From positions 14,998 through 78,997 of the forward strand of contig NW_013657658.1 of assembly GCF_000142905.1 (NCBI RefSeq): a stretch of DNA of 64,000 nt, read 5' to 3'. The position numbers and the translations under genes were made by a program. The notes beneath the pieces are model-generated. The model was not told the origin of the DNA. It ran no database searches and worked only from the letters and a program-made list of their open reading frames with translations. Below, in pieces: positions 8,791 through 18,078 of the stretch (positions are counted from its first letter, which is position 1; each line of letters opens with the position of its first letter). This stretch comes from Thecamonas trahens ATCC 50062 (Eukaryota; Apusozoa; Apusomonadida; Apusomonadidae).

Positions 8791-9083
8791 ACAACGACAC
8801 ATCCCTACCTCCTCAAGCAAGTCTCCCCAGACGCCAACTCATGCCCCCCCCCCCCCCCCCCCACTCACCCAACACAAAATTTTACACCCCCCATGTCAAT
8901 GGTATCCCGCGGCGTTGTTCCTTGGCCGCTTTTCGCCCCAACTCGCTCCGCAATTCGCAAACTGTTCGTTCGTCCGTTCAATCGTTCGTGCGTTACAGCC
9001 ATCAACCGCAGAGAGGCTCGCGCGGTAGGGAAGGGGGAGGGGAAGGGAAGGTGGAGGCGGGAGACGGTAGCACCTCTCGACGG

Positions 9084-11287
9084 ATGGCAAAGGGTAAAGG
9101 GCCAAGGGTACCCCACTGGCCACGGGTGCTGTAGTGGGTGGAGGTGCAAGTAATCAAGGTAGCGGCCGTGGTGGAGGTCATGCCAGTGGTCATGCTTCGC
9201 CAACCGGTGGCGGTGGCGGTGGCGGTGGCGGTGGCGGTCCAAGCACTCCGTCTCAACCGCCGTCGCGCTCACCCGCAACAGCCTCGGTCCCTCATACCAA
9301 TGCCACACCTGGTACTTCCAATTCTGGTCCTGCTCGAGCAGACGAACGTCACTCTGTCGGTGCCTCGCGTCGAGCTGCTGCTGACTCGCCTGCGGCCCAG
9401 CGTCGCCCGGCGGCTGCTCCAAGATACCCGGTTCATGGTCAGCTCTCGTCGGGCGAGTTGGTGGCAGTCAACAACGGCCAGGTCCCCGAGTTCCGCATCA
9501 CCGGTGACGGCAGCTCGGAGCCTCCGTCGTCGTCCAAGTGGTGGGCTTGCTTCCCATGCTGCGGCGCGTCGTCGCCGCCGACCCGCCGCACTGACCGGCG
9601 CGTCGGCCCGGCCTCTACTGTCGCTGTGGCCCGGGTGCCGGTCACGCCGCGGTCGGCGGCGGCGGCGGCAGCAGCGGCGGCGACCCGGTCGGGTATGACG
9701 ACCACGCCGCGTGGCGAGTCAAGCATGCGGATGAGCTACGGGCCGGGCACGATGCTGGGCTCGTCTTTGGGCGCGCCGTCGGCAGGTGCCGAAGAGGCAG
9801 CGGCGGCGGCGGCGTACGCGCAGCAGCACGTCTCGCCACGGCGGTCGTCATCGATTCGCTTCTCCTCGCTCCGGCCGGTGCCCGAAGGCGCGACGCCGCC
9901 AGGCTTGCAGGCCGAGTCGCGTGTCCTCTCGCGCATCGGCTCGTCGCAGAACCTCATTTCGCCTCGCACGCTGACCAACGTGCGGCATGGCGCTGGGCTG
10001 GGCAAGCTCGATGAGGACGCGGCCTGGTACCAGGTCCGGTCGCCGGGTGGGACCAACACGCCCGGCTCCATCTCGCGCAAGTCGTCCTTCCGCGGAATCC
10101 TAGGCTCGGGCGGCGTCTCGCCACGGCGTGGCATTGTCTCCCGCGCGTCGTCCATGTACCTCCAATACGCCGCGTCTCGGACAGTGGACCCCTCGGTGGC
10201 GCGGCGGCTGACGTCGGGCTCCTTCTCTGACGACGATACCATGTCGTGCGTCGACGAGGTCTCGTTCCCGCGCGGCATGGCCCGCCAGTACATGTTTGTC
10301 TTCCAGGACGTCGATGATCGCGAGCTCGACGCCTCGCGCTTCAAGCTGGAGTGGGGCGAGTTTGAAGACTACGCCGTCAACTACGATGTCATGCTCGGTC
10401 AGGGCGCATACGGCGAAGTTTACAAGGCTACCCACAAGCCCACAGATTCAGAGTGCGTGGTCAAGACCATCAAGGTCGACAAAGAGTCGGTTCTCAAGCT
10501 CAAACAGGAAATCATGATGCTCGAGCGGGTCAAGGGCGGGCCGTGCATTGTCGAGTACATGGGCCTTGTCCGCAACCCGGATGACGACACCAAGCTCATT
10601 GTCTTTGAGTTTGTGAACAACCCCAACTACAAGGAGTCTTTCCGCGACATGACCGACCTCGACGCCCGGTGGTACCTCTTCCGCGTCCTCAAGGGCCTCG
10701 ACTACGCACACTCGCTCGGCGTCATCCACCGCGACATCAAGGGCGGCAACATCTGCTACGACCCCATCACCAAGAAGCTCCGCATCATCGACTGGGGCTT
10801 TGGCGTCCACTACGTGCCATCGCGGCCGTTCACCTCGTGGCCCGGCACCCGTCCCTACAAGGCGCCCGAGCTCTTTCTCCACTACTCGTACTACGACTAC
10901 TCGGTCGATGTCTGGGCCTTTGCTTGCCTCATGGGCTCTCTCATCTTCCGCCGCACCCTCTTCCGTTCCAAGGACAATCGCCATCAGATGGAGCTCATTG
11001 CCCGCGCCCTCGGCACAGCCTCGTACGAGCGCTACCTCGCCAAGTACGCCCGCCCGCCCTTTAAGCTCGTCGCCAAAAAGTATCGCCACCTCGGCGAGCC
11101 GCACATGGGCCGTGGCGGCTTCCAGGTCTACGTCTCGTCCAAGACCCCTCTTGCCAACTTTGAGGCCCTCGATATCATCAACAAGGTCCTCGTGTGGGAT
11201 CACGAGAAGCGTCCCACTGCCTCGGAGCTCATACAACATGCCTACTTTGATCCTGTCCGTCATCGCGATGTCAACTCTTCACAATAA
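9084..11287 (+). CDS. CK2-alpha-like protein kinase with long disordered N-terminus
   Basis: The main frame (9135-11287) has no in-frame ATG upstream before a TAA. A 10-base first exon (9084-9093, ATG GCA AAG G) spliced over a 41-base GTAAAG...TAG intron (9094-9134) restores phase and gives a start Met-Ala-Lys-Val. The first ~410 residues are Gly/Ser/Ala/Pro-rich with a poly-Gly run and a Cys pair (CFPCC). The kinase domain is at ~418-712: LGQGAYGEV, VVKTIKV, HRDIKGGN and DWG in place of DFG. DWG is the CK2 hallmark, and GGPCIVEY, YDYS and HAYFDPV also match CK2. The basic K-rich substrate loop of true CK2 is weak. Likely a Ser/Thr kinase. If the mini-exon is wrong, the start is an internal Met near residue 180. 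Confidence 0.8.
9094..9134 (+). other. Predicted 41-base intron in the CK2-like kinase gene
   Basis: It starts GTAAAG and ends GCTGTAG. Read through, the ATG frame meets TAG at its end; spliced, it joins the long kinase frame in phase. Confidence 0.55.
9203..9239 (+). repeat. GGTGGC hexanucleotide repeat
   Basis: About six copies, coding for the poly-Gly run near the N-terminus of the CK2-like kinase. Confidence 0.85.
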
Positions 11288-11410
11288 TAGTGTACCGCCC
11301 AGCCTCACACCCGATCACGTTCACCCGTCCCCCGAACCACGCGCCTCCCGAATCGCGCGCCCCCCAAGCCCTGGCCGCTGCCGGCTGGCTCGCCAAGCGT
11401 ACAGGTCACA

Positions 11411-11517
11411 CACCGCACACACACCACACACACCACACGCGCACACACACGCACACACACGCACACATACGCACACATACGCACACACCACCACACATCA
11501 CACGCACACATACACGC
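11411..11517 (+). repeat. CA-rich microsatellite upstream of a start codon
   Basis: Imperfect (CA)n with CG and TA variants, ending two bases before the ATG at 11519 of the S53 protease. Confidence 0.85.
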
Positions 11518-11518
11518 C

Positions 11519-13504
11519 ATGACCTCCCCCCTCCTCGCTGTCGCCCTCCTCTCCTTCTTCCTCGCCCTCACCACCGCCACCTTGCCCCTCTCCGCAACAA
11601 CCCCGTTCCTCGCCCGGACCGCACCTCCGCCCGGATGGCGATGCTCGACGGAACCCTTTGATGGCCGACGCTCAATGACCCACATGCGGATCCGACTGGC
11701 GGCAAGGGTAGATGCTACAGAGGCGGCCGCAGTGCATGCTGCTGCCCTTCAGGTGGCGAGCCCCGGATCAGGCAAGTACGCCAAGTACTGGTCGACCGAG
11801 AAAGTCGTCGCTGCGTTGCCCTCGGCTATGGTGGCAGCAGAGGGCATCGTCTCGATTCTTGCCGAGACGCATGGCATTGCTGCTCGTGTTGCGCCCGATG
11901 GTGCGTCCGTCGTCCTCGAGTCGATCCCCATTTCCCTCGTCGAGGAGATCTTCAGTGGCATGGTTGTCCACGCGTGCTCGCCTACCAAGCCGCTCCATGC
12001 AGATGTGATCGTTGCTGCTGCACTCGGTACCGCTCACCTCGCACCGGCTCTCGCTCGCCATCTTGCCTTTGCCACGGGCGTGTCGGACTTTCCACCGCCG
12101 TCCGTGCTGGAGCGGATGGCGGCTCGCGCCGGCCCGCTTAGCCCGCCATCGCCAGGGCCATGCAAGGCCAGCCAGCAGCAGTCGAACAACCTCGTCATTC
12201 CGTCAGTGGTTCGCGAGCTTGTTGGCATCCCGCGCGGCAAGAGAGTTGCGTCTCAGCTCGCCACCCAGGCCGCCATCGAGTTTGGCCTGGTCATCCCGCA
12301 CGAGACCGGCCAGGAGGGTGGCGGCGGCGGCGGGTTCCTCTTCTCAGACCTCGCCGCGTTTGCCGAGCTGGCCTCCGTCGACGCTCCGCACCAGTTCAAC
12401 GTCTCACGTATCATCGGGCCGTTTGCGCAGCACAACTACACCGGCAACGCCGAGAGCGTGCTCGATGTGACGACGCTACTTGGCGTCGCGCCGGGTGCGC
12501 CCACCACCTACGCCACTTACCTCGGCTGGATGTATGAGTTCCTCACCGACACCATCGGCGACCCGGAGCGCGCGCTTGTCCACTCGATCTCGTACGGCAC
12601 TCCCGAGTACCTGCAGTGCAACAAGACCCAGAACGGCGAGCCGTTCCACGTCTGCGCCTTTCTCGGCGTCGATGCCCGTGGCTACATCGAGCGGTGCGAC
12701 CTCGAGTTTGCCCGCACCGCCCTCCTCGGCCTCACTATCGTAGCCTCATCCGGTGACAACGGCGCGCCCGGCGAGCTCTCGCGCGAATGCGAGCTCGACA
12801 ACACCATCCACCCGCTCCACACCGTCTTTCCGGCCGCGTCGCAGTACACGACAGCGGTCGGCGGTGTGGTGCTGGTCGAGGCCGCGCCCGGCCCGCCACC
12901 CGGTGCTCCGCAGCCGCCGATCTGCACTATGGCTCATCCAGGCCCGCCGCTGCCTGGCCCGCCGGCCTGTGGCGGCCCGCCGTACGCGCTCACAACCTCG
13001 ATGTGTTCCAACGGCGGCATCACTACTGGCGGCGGCTTTGCCAACTACTCTGTGCTTCCCGAGTGGCAGGCGCCTACCGTCCGTGGCTACCTTGACTCCT
13101 CGCCGCGGCTTCCGCCGGCCACCGCCTTTCACGCCAACCACCGCGCCTTCCCCGACGTCGCCCTGCTTGCCTCCAACATCCTCATCATTCTCAACGGCGA
13201 GGCCCCGGTCGGTGCCGGCACCTCGGCGTCGGCCCCGCAAATGGCGGCCCTTCTCACCCACGTCAACGGCGAGCTGCTCGCTAGCGGCCTCCCGCCCGTC
13301 GGCTGGATCAACCCGCTCCTGTACACCCTCCCGCCATCGGCCTTTATCGACATCACCACGGGCTCGAACGAGTGCACCGAGGCCGCGTGCTGCAAGTACG
13401 GCTACGGTGCCGCGTCTGGCTTTGACGCTGTCACCGGCCGCGGCGTTCCCCTCTTCGAGGGTCTCCTTGCCGGCCTTGCCGCCGCTCACGGCACCGCACT
13501 CTAG
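11519..13504 (+). CDS. Sedolisin (S53) serine-carboxyl protease, TPP1-like
   Basis: A 661-residue secretory precursor. Residues 1-21 are a clear signal peptide, then a pro-domain (~35-190) containing the GKYAKYWS motif typical of pro-kumamolisin domains. The catalytic Glu and Asp are in AESVLD (E312, D316), the oxyanion-hole Asp in SSGDNGAPG (D413), and the nucleophile in GTSASAP (S569). All four are present, so the enzyme should be active. Family members are acid proteases of lysosomes or secretion; tripeptidyl-peptidase 1 is the best-known relative. A Gly-rich insert (around residue 260) and a Pro-rich insert with paired Cys (~460-500) are additions. Its TAG at 13502-13504 overlaps the stop of the convergent coiled-coil gene in a shared CTAG. 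Confidence 0.9.
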   Translation: MTSPLLAVALLSFFLALTTATLPLSATTPFLARTAPPPGWRCSTEPFDGRRSMTHMRIRLAARVDATEAAAVHAAALQVASPGSGKYAKYWSTEKVVAALPSAMVAAEGIVSILAETHGIAARVAPDGASVVLESIPISLVEEIFSGMVVHACSPTKPLHADVIVAAALGTAHLAPALARHLAFATGVSDFPPPSVLERMAARAGPLSPPSPGPCKASQQQSNNLVIPSVVRELVGIPRGKRVASQLATQAAIEFGLVIPHETGQEGGGGGGFLFSDLAAFAELASVDAPHQFNVSRIIGPFAQHNYTGNAESVLDVTTLLGVAPGAPTTYATYLGWMYEFLTDTIGDPERALVHSISYGTPEYLQCNKTQNGEPFHVCAFLGVDARGYIERCDLEFARTALLGLTIVASSGDNGAPGELSRECELDNTIHPLHTVFPAASQYTTAVGGVVLVEAAPGPPPGAPQPPICTMAHPGPPLPGPPACGGPPYALTTSMCSNGGITTGGGFANYSVLPEWQAPTVRGYLDSSPRLPPATAFHANHRAFPDVALLASNILIILNGEAPVGAGTSASAPQMAALLTHVNGELLASGLPPVGWINPLLYTLPPSAFIDITTGSNECTEAACCKYGYGAASGFDAVTGRGVPLFEGLLAGLAAAHGTAL

Positions 13505-16500
13505 CACGCCTGAGCCCCGCCCTCGCCCTGGCTCCGCAGATGCTCGATGAGGCTAGCCAGCGCCTGCCGCTGCGCCGCCAGTCCCTCGCGGGTCTGCACC
13601 CCGGTCTTGAGCGCGTCGACCGAGTGCATCGCGTCGTCGACTGCTGCCCGGGCCTCGCGCTCTACCGCCGCCAGATGCTGCGCCCGTTGCTCGTTGTACG
13701 CATACCAGTTGGCCTGCCGGCTGGTAGCCGCGGCCTTGAGTCGCGCCACGGCGTCCAGCAGCTCGCGCTGCTTGGCGTTGTGGTCGGTAGCGACTCGTGC
13801 CAGTTCGGCCCGGCTCGCCTCGAGCGCCTCTTCGAGCTCGCGGACACGCGATGGCGTGTCGTGCCCGCCGCCGCTGCCGTCGTCATCGCCGATGCTTGCC
13901 TCGAGACGTGCCAGTTGCGCGTTGAGCCGGGCAATCGTCTTCTCCAGCGCTGCAATCTGTAGCTCCTTGGCCTCACAGCCGTTGCAGGTAACACTACCGT
14001 CCTCATCTCCCTCGGCCGCCTCGGCGTCGGCCGCTGCGGTCTCCAGCTCGCGCTGCAGCTTGGCCGCCAGCGCACGGGCGTCGTCTCGCTCGCGCTCCAG
14101 CTGAGCTACGCGACCCGGCGCCGCATTTTCGTCGGCACTGGGGCTGCTCGCCGCTCGCGCGCTCGCCTGTGCCAGCGCAGACTCGCTTAGACTGCGGTCG
14201 GCTTGGAGTAGCTCAATCAGATTGCGCTGCTCGCGGAGCTCCGACTCGAGGCCGGCGATGCGGTCGGCATCGGAAGCGCTTGCCGCACGGGCCTTGCTCA
14301 GCTCCTCGGTGAGCGCGGTGACGGTCGGGCCGAGGTCTTGCGCAGGTGCCACTGCTGACGGCGACTCGCTCTCGCCTCCGCTCTTCGACAATGGCTGCGC
14401 TGCCTGCAGTGCCTCTAGTTTGGCTTCGGCTTCGTCGCGGCTGCGGGTGACGATTGCCACCTGCTTTTGCAGCGAGTCGATGGTCTGCTGCAGAGCTGCC
14501 AGGTCGGCATCAGCGCCAGCGCGGCTAGCCCGGTCAGCCGCTGCAACCTGGCTCCGCAGCTCGGCAATAGTCTCGCGCAGCGTCGCAATGTGCTGCTCCA
14601 GTGCAGCGTTTTCAGCGGCCATGAGCGCGAGTTCGGGTATCGCCGCCGGAGGCGTGACCTGCCGAGGTGGCGACGCTGTCGGCGATTGGGCTGCAACCCG
14701 CGCCTCGCGCTTGGCAGCCGCAAGCTCTTCGCGGAGTGCTTCCAGCTCGGCGGCGGTAGCGAGCGCCTGGGCCGGTGACCTGGGGGCAGCGCGGGCGTTG
14801 GCGGCATCAGCGAGTGCTGCGTCGCGCGAGGCCTTGACAACGTCCAGCTGCTCCCGGAGTGCGTCGAGCTCGTCGGAGCGGGCGGCGTGGAGCTTGCCGA
14901 TGTGGTCTTCAAGGGCGGTGACCTGGGCAGCAGCTGACGCGGCCTCGGCGCGGGCGGCGTCGCGGCTCTGCTGCGCGACGGCAACCTGCTCGCGGAGCGC
15001 GTCGAGCTCAACGGTTCGCGACGCGCGAAGGCTCGCCATCTGGTCCTCGACGGCAGCGACCTGGCTGCGGGCGGAAGCGGCCTCGGCGAGCGCGGCATCG
15101 CGGCTCTGCTGAACAACCACAAGTTGCTCGTGGAGCGCGGCGGCGCGGGCGGTGTCACGACTCTGGTTGAGAACATCGACTTCGCTGCGGAGCGAGGCCG
15201 CCCGGGACGCGGCGTTGACATGGGCGTCGGCGTGGGCGCGCGCAACTGTGAGCTCGGCATGGGCAGCATCGCGCGAGGCGTAGGCAGCGGTGAGTTGCTC
15301 GCGGAGCGCATCAAGCTCGTCGCTCCGCTCGCGCCGCGCAGCTGTGAGTCGGGCCTCGGCTGCCGTCGCCTGGCTACGCGCGGCGGCGACGTCGGCAACT
15401 GCGGCGTCGCGCGAGGTCTTGACAACCGCCAGCTGCTCACGCAGCGCGTCGAGCTCGGCGGCGTGCGCAGCGCGGAGCTCGGCGGCATGGTCCTCGAGCG
15501 TAATGATTTGTGCGCGGAGTGAGGCGGTCGATGTGGCGGCCTCGACCGAGCTCAGTGCCGCTGCCGATGCCGGATGCTCGCGAACGGCGGCGAGCTGTTC
15601 GGCAAGCGCCTCGTTCTCGGCATGGAGGACGGCCGAGTGTGCTTCGGCCGCTGCCGCCGCCGCCGCCGCCGCCTGGAGCTGGTCGGCAAGTGCCTTGTTC
15701 TCGGCGCGGAGGTCGACGGCGGCGCCAGACTCTAGCTTGCGCAGCTGGGCATGAAGCGAGTCGATCTCGGACTGGGCTTCGGCCAGCTGGGCCTCGACAT
15801 GCTGCGCAGCGAGCGGGATGGGCGCCGGCGAGGGCGACGCCGAGCGTCCGGCGAGGACTCGGCGCTTGGCGGCAGCGAGCTCTGCGGCAGAGGCCGTCCG
15901 CATGCGGGCAACGTCACCGGGCACTTGCAGCTGAACCCCCTGGGCGGCAGCCTCCTCGATGTCTGCCAGCCACATCTCACGGATGTGCATGTTCTGTCGG
16001 CGGAGCTCTTCGTTCTCGTACATGAGGTCCTCGAGAACAAGGCCCGACGTGTGGGGGCCGCCCGAGGCCGCGTGATCGAGCGAGGTCGATGCATTGCGGA
16101 GAGCATGCAGATGCATCTCCAGGCCCTCGATGACGCCGCGCTGCTCGGTGACCAGAGCACGATAGGCGTCGAGTGTGTCGTCTGCCGACGCCTCCAGCTG
16201 CTCCAGCGACAAGCCCCGAGCCGGCGCAGACGCAGCCAGCAGACTCATATGCGCAGCGTGTGTCTCTTCCCTTGCCAACCGCTTCGATCGCCGCACCTCG
16301 CGGGCAAGGCCGTCTAGCTCGCCCTGAACAGCCACACAGGCCAGATCCAGCAGCTGGACCGCCTGAGGCGGGAGATCAGGCGATGTTGTCAGATGAGCCT
16401 TGACATGAGCCAGAAGTCTTGCCGCAGCCTCAGCCAGCAGTCCATCCTCAGGCGCAGCGTCCATACCGGCAAAGATCAGCTGACACAAGAGCGTGAGCAG

Positions 16501-16686
16501 CGAGGCATGGACCGCTGACGACCTCGCCACCACATCCGTCAGCGCACTCAGGACAGACCGCGCCCCTGTATTGGTCTCGCTAGCCGCCACCAGTTCCTCC
16601 ACAGCATCCTCCAGCTGGCTCTGCTCGCCGTCGACCTGTTCTGCCGTCGTCCGTAGCCATGCTGTTAGCGTTGCGGCCGGGAACAT
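13501..16686 (-). CDS. Long coiled-coil protein with ~46-residue repeats
   Basis: A 1061-residue protein from the ATG at 16686; the open frame reaches 16830 but that part is Pro-rich read-through of C runs. The first ~190 residues are a helical head (MFPAATLTAWLR...). From about residue 230 to the end it is almost all heptad-like helix rich in Ala, Glu, Arg and Gln. Five or six units beginning ELDALREQ and containing SRDAA recur every ~46 residues near the middle. A CNGC.AKE motif lies around residue 900. It resembles golgin/SMC-like rods but I cannot name a family. It is probably a structural or tethering protein. Confidence 0.75.
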   Translation of the reverse strand: MFPAATLTAWLRTTAEQVDGEQSQLEDAVEELVAASETNTGARSVLSALTDVVARSSAVHASLLTLLCQLIFAGMDAAPEDGLLAEAAARLLAHVKAHLTTSPDLPPQAVQLLDLACVAVQGELDGLAREVRRSKRLAREETHAAHMSLLAASAPARGLSLEQLEASADDTLDAYRALVTEQRGVIEGLEMHLHALRNASTSLDHAASGGPHTSGLVLEDLMYENEELRRQNMHIREMWLADIEEAAAQGVQLQVPGDVARMRTASAAELAAAKRRVLAGRSASPSPAPIPLAAQHVEAQLAEAQSEIDSLHAQLRKLESGAAVDLRAENKALADQLQAAAAAAAAAEAHSAVLHAENEALAEQLAAVREHPASAAALSSVEAATSTASLRAQIITLEDHAAELRAAHAAELDALREQLAVVKTSRDAAVADVAAARSQATAAEARLTAARRERSDELDALREQLTAAYASRDAAHAELTVARAHADAHVNAASRAASLRSEVDVLNQSRDTARAAALHEQLVVVQQSRDAALAEAASARSQVAAVEDQMASLRASRTVELDALREQVAVAQQSRDAARAEAASAAAQVTALEDHIGKLHAARSDELDALREQLDVVKASRDAALADAANARAAPRSPAQALATAAELEALREELAAAKREARVAAQSPTASPPRQVTPPAAIPELALMAAENAALEQHIATLRETIAELRSQVAAADRASRAGADADLAALQQTIDSLQKQVAIVTRSRDEAEAKLEALQAAQPLSKSGGESESPSAVAPAQDLGPTVTALTEELSKARAASASDADRIAGLESELREQRNLIELLQADRSLSESALAQASARAASSPSADENAAPGRVAQLERERDDARALAAKLQRELETAAADAEAAEGDEDGSVTCNGCEAKELQIAALEKTIARLNAQLARLEASIGDDDGSGGGHDTPSRVRELEEALEASRAELARVATDHNAKQRELLDAVARLKAAATSRQANWYAYNEQRAQHLAAVEREARAAVDDAMHSVDALKTGVQTREGLAAQRQALASLIEHLRSQGEGGAQAC

Positions 16687-16826
16687 GGGGCAGGGGGGGG
16701 GGGGGAGGGAGGGGGAGGGGGTCCGTTGGCCGGGCGACGAGTGGTGGCGGCCGAGTGGGCGGGTCGGGCAGGGGGGGGGGGGGGGATGGCGGTTGGCCAA
16801 GGGAGGGTGTAATTGAGGATTGGCTA

Positions 16827-17912
16827 TCATGTTCGCCGCCGATTAGGTGTGGGTGTGGTCGGTACCCGCGGCTTGGGTGGTGGCCCGGTCGGGATGGGTG
16901 GTGGTGGCGCAGCGGATCCAGAGCCAGAGCTTGATCCAGAGCCTGAGCTTGATCCAGAGCTCGAGCTCGAGCCAGATCCAGAGCTAGAGCCAGAGCCAGA
17001 TCCAGAGCTCGACGACGCGTCAAGCTGAATGGCTTCGCGCTTGACTGGTCGTGCAGGCGGTGGCCGCATGGCCGGTGATGCCGGATACAGCTCGCGCGCT
17101 GCTGGATGCGCCGCACGATCTGCGCTGCTGTCTCGCCGGCCAACAGCCACCGGCTCAGAGACTGAGGCTCGCCGCCGGGACACCGACGAGCGCCGACGCG
17201 GCGGCGGCGCACTCTGTGGAGGCTGGGTCTCTGAAGCAGCCGTGGCGTCGCCCTCGCCCTCGTCCTCGGCGGTGGCGTCACATCGGCTGTCGGTCATCGG
17301 GCTCAGGACCTCGACGTCCTCCACATAGTTTGCCGGAAAGATGCCCTCGGCGCCGTTGACGTCGACGCCACGGAGCCAGAGGCCAAGATCACCGGTGACA
17401 TTGATGACTTGGCCGGCAACCAAGCTCAGCTCGCCGTCGTAGTCTGCCGGACAGGTGAACAAGGCGCGGACTCTTCTCTGCGGCGCGAGCCGGACAGGCG
17501 ATCCCGTCGCCAGACTCACAGCCGATCCAAACGAGGCCAGCGGCGGCGGGAACTGGCGGAGATCGCGAGCCATGGCTGCCACCGTCTCCGGCGAGAAAAA
17601 GCCTGCGACGGCCAAAGGCAAATCCGCGTGGATAACCTTGTTCAGCGAGTGGCCCACAAAATGAGCCACTACATCCAGATCGTTGCTCTTTCTCCCAGCA
17701 TACGCCCCCGCCAGGTGGTTGGCCAGTTCTTCTTCCTCCATCCCAGGCACCACCGATGACAGCGAGCCAGCCGCCAATCCCAGACCCGCCCCGCACCGCC
17801 TTCGCTCGCACCGAGCATGGTTGACCACCAGCGACTCGGCCGCCGACTTTGCCGTCGCCTCTATCCCGCCATCCTCAATCACTCCTTGCTCCTCTTCCAT
17901 TCTGCTATACAA
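16827..17912 (-). CDS. SH3-domain protein with Ser/Gly-rich tail
   Basis: A 361-residue protein; the start may be the Met at 17912 or the next at 17900. Residues ~58-125 form a helical segment of unknown type (EEEELANHLAGAY...). Residues ~147-203 are a good SH3 domain: ALFTCPADYDGELSL, then LWLRGVDVNGAEGIFPANYVE, with the conserved ALYDY-like start, the Trp and the P.NYV end. The rest is Arg/Ser-rich, then a run of alternating Ser and Gly, and a Pro-rich C-terminus that could itself bind SH3 domains. Inferred role: adaptor in signalling or cytoskeleton. The gene lies upstream of, and on the same strand as, the coiled-coil gene. Confidence 0.75.
   Translation of the reverse strand: MYSRMEEEQGVIEDGGIEATAKSAAESLVVNHARCERRRCGAGLGLAAGSLSSVVPGMEEEELANHLAGAYAGRKSNDLDVVAHFVGHSLNKVIHADLPLAVAGFFSPETVAAMARDLRQFPPPLASFGSAVSLATGSPVRLAPQRRVRALFTCPADYDGELSLVAGQVINVTGDLGLWLRGVDVNGAEGIFPANYVEDVEVLSPMTDSRCDATAEDEGEGDATAASETQPPQSAPPPRRRSSVSRRRASVSEPVAVGRRDSSADRAAHPAARELYPASPAMRPPPARPVKREAIQLDASSSSGSGSGSSSGSGSSSSSGSSSGSGSSSGSGSAAPPPPIPTGPPPKPRVPTTPTPNRRRT
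16912..17012 (+). repeat. Degenerate GA(G/T)CCA hexamer-like repeat
   Basis: Imperfect six-base units (variants of GAGCCA/GATCCA/GAGCTT) coding on the minus strand for the Ser-Gly run of the SH3 protein. Confidence 0.8.
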
Positions 17913-18078
17913 CCTCTGATTAGGTATGCGTCAAGTGGTGGCTGTTGCAGCCGAGCTTGGCTGCCACCGGGGGCGGGTGTGGATGCGGCTGTGGCTGCGG
18001 GCTTTCTCCCTGTCCCGGCGGCTGTTCGCGGCAATGACAGGCTGTGTTCACTTCCTCGCACTCCCGTGACTGCGAGCA

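Larger units (their letters stand above)
8480..9083. other. Divergent intergenic region
   Basis: It separates the transporter (minus strand) from the CK2-like kinase (plus strand). It contains the CCTCGC hexamer repeat, a CA-rich tract at about 8678-8790 and a run of 16 or more C at about 8847-8862. The CA tract reads CA in the direction of the kinase and may be part of its leader. No further gene is seen. Confidence 0.7.

Noticed and set aside
14222-15112. Plus-strand Ser/Ala-rich frame opposite the coiled-coil gene
   Set aside because: Antisense shadow of Ala/Arg/Glu codons in GC-rich DNA; no motif, and it lies wholly within the real gene.
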